DNA from: Eutrigla gurnardus
Lineage: Eukaryota > Chordata > Actinopteri > Perciformes > Triglidae
Length of the DNA: 64,000 nt
Direction: 5' to 3'
Assembly: GCA_963514095.1 (NCBI GenBank)
Contig: OY741268.1
Location: 11,492,208-11,556,207, forward strand
Position numbers and translations under genes: made by a program. Under the pieces are notes generated by a model. That model saw only the letters and a program-made list of their open reading frames with translations, was not told the DNA's origin and did not search any database. This document shows, one piece after another, positions 12,193 to 21,637 of this stretch (position 1 is its first letter; every line of letters begins with the position of its first letter).

Positions 12193-12320
12193 GTAAGGGC
12201 ATGTTTGGGCTGCATGCAGGTTATTGACTATTAAATTGTAAGTTAACATTATGCACAACTTTAATTCATTTTAACTCAAATTATTATACCTGTTGTTATT
12301 ATTATTTAAACATTGTTTTG

Positions 12321-12358
12321 CATACTCCAGAAACAAACCATATGTGAGATTATAGATT
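12321..12358 (+). repeat. 38-bp direct repeat, copy B
   Basis: This matches 10525-10562 with one mismatch. It lies in intron 1 of the plus-strand lectin gene, just upstream of coding exon 2. I do not see it in the corresponding intron of the minus-strand gene. Confidence 0.9.
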
Positions 12359-12414
12359 ATATATAGACTAAATAAAGAAAATGTCCTCAACAGAGAAAAC
12401 GGGCTGTTATCAGA

Positions 12415-15357
12415 ATGGATGTAATGGAAATAGATGACGACACATTCATATATAAGAACCTCAAAATGGAAGGCTTTGTTAGCCAAGGTACAGTATCAAT
12501 ATGGACTGGCAGAATGTTAATAAATACTGAAATCAATATGCTTGTGGTAATCAACCTGTTGAGCAAGTGTTAAAGAAATAATCTTTTGGAGGGAAGGCAG
12601 GCCATACATGCAGAAATGTTAGTCTTTTGGCATTTTTTGGCATCAAAATCACCGGTTAAGTTTCGGGAATGATTGTAGTTAATTATGTATTGTCTATACA
12701 TTTTCTGAATAAAACTGAATCATAATGTTTCCTTTATTTGAACCAAGTGCTGTTAGTGCATAAACCATCAAGAAAGTACCATGTTGTTCCAAATGTGTTT
12801 GTTGTTGTCAGATTTCAAATAGGAGGCATAGAGAGGATGTGTGGACCAAGTGTCCATCACTTGAATTTAATGCTGCAGAGGATGTTTTTCCGAATAATAA
12901 TGAATGAATTTACTGCCGTAAATGATGTGTCCTATGTGTTGTCCTTCAAGAGAAAATCACAAACCACAAGGGAGAAACACATCTTGAATGGTTTGGCTTC
13001 ATGATGTAGTGCTTTCTTAAAAAATATGTTCCCACATCATCAAACTGCATAGTGAACGAAGTTTCAAGGGACACGTGTTTTGTCATGGATCACGTTTGCA
13101 CTTGATGTATCACAAATTACTTTCAAATGAGTCCATCGAAGTCCAGGACCTTAACCCAGGGGACTGCTGTTCGAGTCCTGTGTGAAACAAGTACTTTTGT
13201 TGCACTTTTGATCCAATATCAGTCAATTTAAGCCAAACCATGATGTTGTTTTTCTCACGAAACCTAAGTAAGTAAGTACTAACCATGTCGTTTTGTTGTA
13301 TATTATGTTTTGCTTGGTAGCTGAGTTGCTGCTGAGCTGCGGCACATTAAACAGCATGTAAACGTTCCTACAGAGGTTCAGTTAGCCACTGGTGTGCTCC
13401 ATACCCTTCACTACCAAACTAACTAAAGGCATGCTGTCAGCCCATTACATGTAAGCTGCAGTAGAAGTGTGTTTACTTTGTCTCTCTTTCCCTATGGTGT
13501 AACACTCACAGACACCAACACGCTATTCCAGCCGGCTCAAAGGAAAAGGAATTTGCCTGATAGTCTGATGGATTTTCTGAGGAGAAACGCTGTGACTGTG
13601 TGTCTTGGACTGCTGTGTGCTGTCCTGTTGGCTGCTAACCTAGGACAGCTTATATACTGTAAGTCATTGGTTTGCTCACCAAAATAGGCCTTTGATGCTG
13701 AGAAGCAAGGTGATGTTGTAGATCATCATATGAACATTCAAAGAAGACATGTCTCTTCCGAATTCAAAGCTAATCAAATATTTCATTTCTTTGCATTTCA
13801 CAGATGCTCGCTGTCCAGCAGAGAACACTCACAGTAGTCACAATGCTTTAACTTTGGGGATAACACAGTTAGAGGACAGACTGAATAACCTGACTAAAGA
13901 GAAACAGCAGTTGCAGCTAAGTTGCATTGCAATGAATATTAGCAAAAATTACATTCAGACCAGCTACAATTTGTTGCAGAAAGACAAAGAGCAATTGCAA
14001 ACCATGTATGACTCTCTGCAGACGGACAAGGAGCAGTTACAGACCAATTACTCTAGTTTGGCAAACGGTTGCATTTTGATAGCCAAACAGGTCAGGGACA
14101 AGATGCTGAGGACGGCCGTTCAAATAAGAAGTAAGGTGTTTCTCATCAACGTTGACTGAATTTACTATAAAGTTATATTCAGTTTTGGTATTATTTGCCT
14201 TTTTTTTGTCATATTTCGTCCCTCTCTGTGTTTTCAACTGACAGGCATGCCCTGTCAGACGGGCTGGAGGAAGTTTGGTGACAGCTGTTACATTGTTTCA
14301 ACTGAGAAGAAAAACTGGACATCAAGCAGAGACGACTGCAGCACCGTGGGAGCAGATCTGGTTCTCATAAAAAGCAGGGAGGAGCAGGTAAAGAGAGAAC
14401 CAATCAAAATCATACAATGATGTAACCATGCCATTGTAGGTAAAAACAAAATCCATCCATCCTTCCATCCATCCACCCACCCACCCATAAATGGCCTCAT
14501 TTATATAGCGCTTTTATGCAAGGCGCTTTACAGTAATGACTGACATTCACCCATCCACACACACATTCACACACCGACGGCGGAGTCAACCACGTAGGGC
14601 GACAGCCAGCTCGTCAGGAGCAATTAGGGTGAGGTGTCTTGCAGGGACACCAGGCACTCAGCTAGGAGGAGCCAGGGATCGAACCGGCAATCTTGCGGCA
14701 ATACCGCTCTACCTCCTGAGCTAAACCCAGAGCTAAATTTCAGAAATGATCATCTCACTCAATATTTTTTTTCTTTGTATTACCCCCCCTCTCCGTCTCG
14801 CCATGATTTATTAATTTAACCTTAATCTTGGAGAATGAATTAAGAATGTTTGGCTGAAAGAATTTTACACGTAATGTTTGAACTGTTTTCTCTTTGCTCC
14901 ACTAACAGGTATTTGTCAACAGCTTACTGGCATCAGGCCAAAACGCCTGGATTGGTATGCATGACATGCTTATAGAGGGGACTTGGACGTGGGTGGACGG
15001 GACGCCAGTCACCACGACGTAAGCTTTAATGACACACAGTGTATGAACCAGAATATCTCATAGGATCATGGCATTAGACATGTTTCTAAATAAATCCTCT
15101 TTTCATTTACTGAACATATGAAGTCTTTTATATAAAAATGTTTTCATTGTTCATTTCTTCTTGTTATAAGGTCAAAGCAGGGTCTGTAAAAAGCCTTCAG
15201 GTCTGTTATCTTGTACACCAGGTACTGGCAGGACGGGCAGCCCAACAGCTCCCATGGGGGCCAGGACTGTGGAGAAATTATCCAAAGGTCAAGAGGAGTG
15301 GGAGAGTGGAATGATGAAGGCTGTTCTGCGGTTCAGAGCTTTATCTGCGAGCAATGA
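12415..15357 (+). CDS. CD209/CLEC4-like type II C-type lectin receptor, 311 aa
   Basis: Predicted cell-surface receptor; ligand unknown. Coding exons are 12415-12487 (UTR part from 12394), 13512-13658, 13804-14130, 14245-14387, 14909-15018 and 15222-15357. All have GT-AG borders and compatible phases (936 bp, no internal stop). Residues 1-51 are a cytoplasmic tail with an acidic stretch and Y13-K-N-L. Residues 52-73 are a membrane segment (VTVCLGLLCAVLLAANLGQL). Residues 74-182 form a coiled-coil neck with four 14-residue units of the type QLQTxYxxLxxDKE. Residues 186-310 are a long-form C-type lectin domain with six cysteines (C186, DSC, DDC, C283, C301, C309), WIGM for the usual WIGL, and WND at 296-298. 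The calcium-site motif reads QPN (273-275) instead of EPN, with Q281 where family members have Glu. The start is the first ATG after the exon 2 acceptor, at the site matching the paralogue. It could be annotated as CD209-like or as another group II lectin; orthology is unresolved. Confidence 0.88.
14486..14722 (-). mobile_element. tRNA-derived SINE in lectin intron 5
   Basis: Read on the minus strand it begins TAGCTCAGGAGGTAGAGCGG (box A-like) and has GGTTCGATCCC (box B-like) about 30 bases later. It ends in AAGCGCTATATAAATGAGGCC next to a CCATCCATCC-type simple repeat. It lies wholly between lectin exons ending at 14387 and starting at 14909. The paralogous intron of the minus gene has no obvious counterpart. 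Confidence 0.75.
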
Positions 15358-15628
15358 GATCTCAATGATTTACACAGTTAATGTTGGTGTGTGGCTTTGA
15401 ACTGTTGCTCCAACGTACATCTTTAATATTTAAGTCTGCTGATGTGTCTCCCATTCCTTTATTATCATGAAAGGACATTGTAGCATATTTTGTGTCAATG
15501 TCACATATTTCACCTGAAAATTGACGCTGGAGCACAGATTGTGTATTAATTTGCAGCTGTAAATAGTCCCTAACAAAAATACTTTTTACTTCAGTTTAAG
15601 TAAAACTACAGCCTCATTCTTTGAAGCT

Positions 15629-15634
15629 ATTAAA
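15629..15634 (+). terminator. Candidate poly(A) signal ATTAAA of the plus-strand lectin gene
   Basis: ATTAAA lies about 270 bp after the stop codon. The next canonical AATAAA is at 16426-16431, beyond a SINE insertion. Which one is used cannot be decided from sequence. Confidence 0.4.
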
Positions 15635-15663
15635 TAGTTGGTTCATCCAAATTAAAATCAAAC

Positions 15664-16012
15664 ATCCATCCATCCATTTTCTACCGCTTATCCTGTATTC
15701 AGGGTCGCGGGGGGGCTGGAGCCAATCCCAGCTGTCATTGGGCGAAGGCAGGGTTCACCTGGACAGGACGCCAGTCTATCACAGGGCCGACATGTAGAGA
15801 CAGACAACCATTCACACTCACATTCACACCTACGGGCAATTTAGAGTCACCAATTAACCTATCCCCATCTTGCATGTCTTTGGACTGTGGGAGGAAGCGG
15901 GGAGAACATGCAAACTCCACACAGAAGGAACCCAGGCCGACCCGGGAATCGAACCCAGGACCCTCTTGCTGTGAGGCGAGAGTGCTACCCACTACACCAC
16001 CGTGCAGCCCAC
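15664..16012 (-). mobile_element. SINE-like retroposon with target-site duplication
   Basis: On the minus strand it starts GGGCTGCACGGTGGTGTAGT (box A-like) with GGTTCGATTCC (box B consensus), and ends in GGATAAGCGGTAGAAAATGG followed by (GGAT)n. AATCAAAC occurs on both sides (15656-15663 and 16013-16020), a target-site duplication. Related, shorter copies are at 18594-18668, 44702-44880 and 61183-61452. The apparent frame 15735-16121 is this repeat. Confidence 0.88.
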
Positions 16013-18593
16013 AATCAAACATATTTCTCATATTTCCGTACTTCTTGTGGTTGATATAATTTGCATTTGTTGTGTTAACAGCATTGAACAATGGCAGTAA
16101 CAATGTCTGTCTTGCATGCAACTATTTGAACGAGTCTCAGTAGTTGTTGTTGTTTTTAATGCCGTGACTACTTTTCTTTTTGTTCTTGTTATTCTGGTGA
16201 CTCAACCCTTTAATAGACAGCACATGGCAGGAAATATACACAAATGGCCTTTGAACCCATTCTTATACATTTCTAACAAAATCATCATTAGCTCTCGATT
16301 TTTGACGAGTAGACTTTAATGCATAACATTGTTAACATTGTTTACAAATGTATCATTTAGTTGAGGATTTGTGTTTGATGTCATGGAATATGAAACTCCT
16401 GACTGTAGAAAACACAGAGTTTACTAATAAAGTCTAAACACTCTTTCGTTTTCTCTGGCCTTTGGCATAGCTTTAAAAGTGTTTGATTAATTTATGCACG
16501 AAAATGAACGTAGGCTATAATATAAATACTGTATGTTACAAAGCACGTACATACACCATTTGCATATGGTTTTAATAATTTACTGTACCATTTTCATCTC
16601 TCCTTTTCTTCCAAAATATATCCACTGTTAGTTAATAACTAAGTGAAGAAAAAAGTGCTTAAATGGCAACTTTACAGTAAATCTAAAACAGATTTCTTAC
16701 AATATTGGATTTCTCTATATTACATACACAAAGTAAGCAGTGGGTTGAAGCTGAGGTGGAAATGGTTTACAGTTTACACTTTGAAGATCTCACTAATGCT
16801 GCAGCTTGATGAAAATAATAAGTAGATTTGGTGTTTTGCATAAGGGGATATTTGTGAAAATATCTGCTTATTCAAATGATTTGTCAGTAAGTAAAGTGGG
16901 GGTCAACACGCAAATGTCATAAACAGGTAAAATACTTGAGTTTAGACAAATGTGTTCACTTCTTGGCCTCAGTCCTTTTGTAACAAGGGTCTCTGTTGCC
17001 TAGAAACACTCCCCATCTTTTTTGTTATGTGACTCACAGAGCAACGTTTTTTATATCAAGCACACTGCAAGGCTTTCGCTGAAATGATCCGTGTTTGTCA
17101 TTCTTCTGTGTTACATCTGAATAAAAATATATTGCAAAAGGGAATTCTGTAAGATTTTGTTTGATTGTATTTGCAAACATATTGAATTATGATGTGAGTG
17201 CCCATGCAGGGGGGCAGAAAGACTAATGGTATGGCTGAGTCTAAATACACAGTAGCATCAAACACAACATGTCTATGTCCATAAGAGTGTACATATACAG
17301 TATGTCCATGAGCAAAGATGGTTGTCACTCTACAGGATTAAGGAAATATCAGAACTCAAGAACAGCAATGTGTGACAAAAGGTCAAGACTGCACTTCCAT
17401 GCTCCAGAATAACATCCAAATTTAGACTTTAACCTTTAACTAAATTATTTAACAGCAAAGAGTCTCTGGCATTGTCCTGTTTAAAAGTGTTCAGACCTTT
17501 ACACATGGGAGGTTTGATGAAAGAATGACACAAACATGCAAAATCTAAAATATTAATATAGGCTGTGATGCGAATTCATTGCAACACTTTAATAAACACT
17601 TTAGAATAGATTTTGGCAGGGAGAGGATCAACTAGCGGGATCCTATTGACCCAAAGCAGCCCCTAGCAGTCTGTCTGAGCTGAAGTGTTGTTTAGCCTGA
17701 GCTACTCTAAGCTATTTTATTGAGTTTCTTTTTTTACAAAATGTTCTGAGTGAATTTGAGTTCCCTTTGGTAAACACGCAGTGTATATGTTGAGCAGTGA
17801 TGCGCAGGCAGATCTACTATAAGTGGTTACTGCAGTTACGAGTCAAACAAATATTTTTAAAGATATTTGGGTAATTTGTGGGCGGGCCAGTTAAAATAAA
17901 ATGTATGCATATAAGGCAAATATTACCTTAAGGTTCATCTAAATACGTAAGTTATTATAATTTTGTAAACCATTGTTGGTTTAATGACTTGTGAAAGGAT
18001 CTGCACTGATGTCTACATTTTATTGTGAAAGGTATGAATAGAAGAATTGGACCTGTACGTGCTGCCTATGTCAGGGTTGAAAGGAGTGATCAACATTTGC
18101 CTTGTATTGGTTCACACCAAGGAGCCTCCGTTTTACTAATGTGTATGCACCATGGCAACCTCCGGTTCTGACAAGTGATGAAGTCTGATTGTGTAGAAAT
18201 GTATGAAAAAAATCACTCTACTTTTCACTTTCAGAACCCGTCTTCCCCTCCTAGTGTATTTAAGGTGTGTTTCCTTCCCCTCTGTGTCAGATCATTTTAA
18301 CCCCTGTGTGAGCTTCCCAGCAGTTCCCTCGCACATCATCTCTAGCGTTTTTGGTCTCCTTTGTATTTTGAGCATCGAGTTAGCCCAGTGTTTTTGGATA
18401 TGTTTTCCTGTTTGACTGATCTACCGTGTACCGAACCTGCCTTCTCCAATACAGCATCATGTCCATTTAGTAAATGATGCACCATTTAGAGTTAAATGGA
18501 CCATACAGCAGGGTATGCTTTACGGTGTGACTACTTTGTGATTGAAAGGTCACCACGGTACTACTTAAGGAATTAAAGTTTACCTTGAATTAC

Positions 18594-18668
18594 TGGCGAC
18601 CTGTCCAGGGTGTATCCCCCCCGCAACCCTGAATACAGGATAAGCGGTAGAAAATGGACGGATGGATC
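18594..18668 (+). mobile_element. 5'-truncated copy of the 15664-16012 retroposon
   Basis: TTACTGGCGACCTGTCCAGG through GGATAAGCGGTAGAAAATGG and GGATGGAT matches the 3' part of the family in plus orientation. No clear target duplication was seen. Confidence 0.8.
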
Positions 18669-20450
18669 TTTGTTATCAATTAGCACTAGAAGCCAGATGG
18701 AGCCAGATGATTGGTTGGTGCCTTGAATTGCAGAATAAAAACTCCACCTCGTTTGGAAAAAATGTACCTCCTTGAGGTACAAGTGAATCGCATGAAACGA
18801 AACACCCACCCAACTGTGTAAAGGCCTTGTGACACTGTGAAGCTCCTCACCAGCAGGTGACAAGAAATAATAGAATTGTAAAAGCCATGTGTACATGTCC
18901 ATAAGTGGAAACGGACTTCTTCTGATTAAAAAATGCATTGCTAAGTTTTTGTCAAAAGCCCACCACAGTACACAGGGAGTGGAAAACTAAGTAGATCACA
19001 TTTCTACTCACCACCTACAAGGCCCTCAACAGCCTGCGACACAAACTGAGCACACTGAAGAAGAACGGGTAGCAGTTACTGCAGAGGTGTTGCCTTGGAT
19101 TGCATCATATCATACAGGTGTTGCTCCCCCACAGCAACAGAAGACAATGATGTGCTCACCGGGTGCTGACGACTCTCTCTGCAGCCACGCCGGCCTACAT
19201 GTTACATAACGCAGCAGGCACAAGATGACGCAGCACGTTTTCCAAATCACTCACACGTGAGCAGCATGCAGGGCAGATGTACTTAGCGGGCAGAGACGCC
19301 ATGCTCTGGCATGTGGCTCATTTTGGGTGTGGTTGGCGGTTGCACTGAGTGCGGCTGCTCTTGAAGGGGGCATCGCAACCATTAATTGGACTAAGCCTTT
19401 TCATTCCCCACAGAGATGAGTGCGATCCAAACCGTCTGTGGTCGGGTGGTTAGATGAGGTCCCCCCCCCCCGAGGACTGCCTAAAAATAAAAGATCAAGG
19501 AGCCTCCACCAGACACGTTGGTCTGGTTAGACTCACAGAGCATAAAAAAAGAGTTTCAAAACAGTTACAACATGTATTCAAATAAATGAGTTTACTTTAC
19601 AGTACATAGCAACACTGTAACAAACCGAATGGACGTATTAAACATTTTCAAGTGAAGTGAGTGAATCTTCTTTACTTTGTGTGCAGAGATCAGTGAACGA
19701 AAGGAGAAAGATGATGTAATTTTAACTGGAGGCTGAAAAGTGTCCATGCAAAACACCACAAACCCATTCAATGTTTCAATCTTGAAGCTTCAAGCTTGAA
19801 GCTAACTGCTAGTGCTACTCCAGATACTCTGATGTTCAAGTTCCTTCTATTTCCAGTGGCTGCTGGAAACCATTTGAAATAAAATACATTCCTGCACACC
19901 TCATATATTTCAATTGCATTTAATGGAAACAAACAATAGAAAGATTGATACCTTCAACAAGTGATCGCTAAGTCCCGCCTCTCAAACACAGACTGGCCAA
20001 TCATAGCTTAGCTTTGACCAGCTATTACCAGATCAACTCGGCTGTGCTTCATAGACTCTCATGCAACCATTTAGGAGTTTCTTCATTTTCCGGCTGGTTT
20101 TGTAGATTTGGAGCTAGTCCTGGTTAACCGTTGTGTAATAGTGATGGTCGTTACCTCGAGAGGTTGGAAGGAGATGTACGATATATATTTCCAAAACATT
20201 ACGTTTCTATGTGAAAACCTGTGGAGCTAATATTAGCAAAGAACTCATGTTAGTACTCCTATGCTATGCTAGCTGCTGAAGGTATTTTGAATGTGTACAC
20301 ATGCTGCTTTTGCTTTTAATGATTGTAACAGTGAATAACTTAGACTGACCGGCAGGTGATGTGGTGGTTAACTTTACACTGTGGTCTGTAGCCTTTAGCT
20401 TATCTTTGTAACCTGCTTCACTGCTGAATCAGTTTGACATCCTGCACATT

Positions 20451-20545
20451 AAGTCAAGTCAAGTCAAGTCAAGTCACCTTATTTATATAGCACCTTTCAT
20501 ACATATAAAAATGCAGCCCAAAGTGCTTTACATTAAAATAAAATA
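20451..20545 (+). repeat. (AAGTC)5 tract joined to a fish retroposon-like segment
   Basis: Five AAGTC units (20451-20475) run into ACCTTATTTATATAGCACCT and CAAAGTGCTTTACAT. This wording also occurs, diverged, at 28911-29000. I recall it from fish dispersed repeats; the family is not identified. Confidence 0.55.
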
Positions 20546-20615
20546 CAACAAACCCCTTTAACATCCCCACTCCCCACACCCTCATTCATGTAACACACAC
20601 ACACGCTACACCATA

Positions 20616-20641
20616 CCCCCCCCCCCCCCCCCCGCCCCCCC
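20616..20641. repeat. Poly(C) tract
   Basis: A run of C interrupted by a single G. Assembly length is likely unreliable here. Confidence 0.9.
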
Positions 20642-21449
20642 GCAAGATAAAATGGAATATGACTGAGCACTGATAGACCAAGTGATATTATATATTTATA
20701 TATTTCACATATTGTGAAACTTTCTATCCGTATCTCTCTGAAATAGCTTCTTTTTTTTTCTTTTCCAAAAGTCAGGTAATAATTTTCATGAAATGATAAT
20801 GTGGGCTCGTGGTTGCTCTGATTGCTTGTCGGAATAGCAACGGGGGCGGGGCTTTACACAGGGTTAATCTCACGCACACATTTTTTTTTTAATATAGAGA
20901 TGCAAGTTAAATTCTGCACATTCTAATGTAATAATTACTGAGTGATACAGTCAATTATTACCATGTGCAAACTTTGTATGAAAATAGTTTTTACCACATT
21001 ATTTGTCACATTAATTATACAGATTTGCAAACATATCTAAAGCTACATTAAAGGCCCGAGAAAATTGATATTCAAATTTGCTTTTATACAACCCAGAAAT
21101 TCATATTCCATTACATCAAACAATCATTATCAGCAAACTGTGTTACATGCATCAAAGTCTACTTGTCTAAAACCATTTAACAGAAGAAATTATATATTAG
21201 AATGTGGCTGTCTGCAGGCAGATATCTCAAAACAGTTGCAAATAAAACCAAAACTATCTGGATGGTGACATACCACAAGAGGTATGGAGATATGACAAAT
21301 ATTTGATTGTAATTTGGTAATTTACGTTAGCTTAGTCATATATGTGACATTGACAGAGGTGTCAACAAATCTTCGTATAGACTCGTGAAAAAGTACAGGC
21401 TCTGGAATATACTTAAAGTATAAAGTAAAGAGTATCACTATGAAGGACA

Positions 21450-21455
21450 TTTATT
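21450..21455 (-). terminator. Candidate poly(A) signal AATAAA of the minus-strand lectin gene
   Basis: The canonical hexamer on the minus strand lies about 185 bp after the stop codon at 21638-21640. It follows a poly(T)/poly(A)-rich stretch at about 21571-21590. Confidence 0.5.
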
Positions 21456-21637
21456 GCATCATATTAATAAGAGGGAAAAAAAACATTAAAACTAAAGCAA
21501 CTATATACTTTTTTTAAATGTGAGGTGTAGAAAGTACAGATATTTGTTTTAAAATGTAAGGAGTACAAGTAAAAAAAAAAAAAAAAAGAACAGTCCAAAG
21601 CCCTGCACCACCATAAACTGTGTAAATCATTATGACC

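Larger units (their letters stand above)
16021..21449. other. Spacer between the convergent lectin genes, no gene seen
   Basis: No exon series was found. Contents are a SINE-like fragment at 18594-18668, a retroposon-like head at 20451-20545 and a poly(C) run at 20616-20641. The stretch 18230-18470 has the T-rich, CCT-rich look of fish LTR or retroelement 3' ends, but no boundaries could be found. The rest is unremarkable AT-rich sequence. Confidence 0.5.

Noticed and set aside
14640..14725. tRNA-like sequence (box A and box B) on the minus strand
   Set aside because: No cloverleaf with paired acceptor stem, and it is continuous with a SINE body and tail; a SINE head, not a tRNA gene.
15735..16121. 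128-codon open frame on the minus strand
   Set aside because: It lies almost entirely within the SINE-like retroposon.
18203..18470. Possible retroelement 3' end or small gene
   Set aside because: The T/C-rich composition is suggestive, but no LTR boundaries, tail or protein match could be defined.
19970..20860. Possible MITE with GTCCCGCCTCTC near 19974 and GGGGCGGGGCTTTACAC near 20845 as inverted ends
   Set aside because: The match is short and imperfect, no target duplication was found, and the interval includes other repeats.
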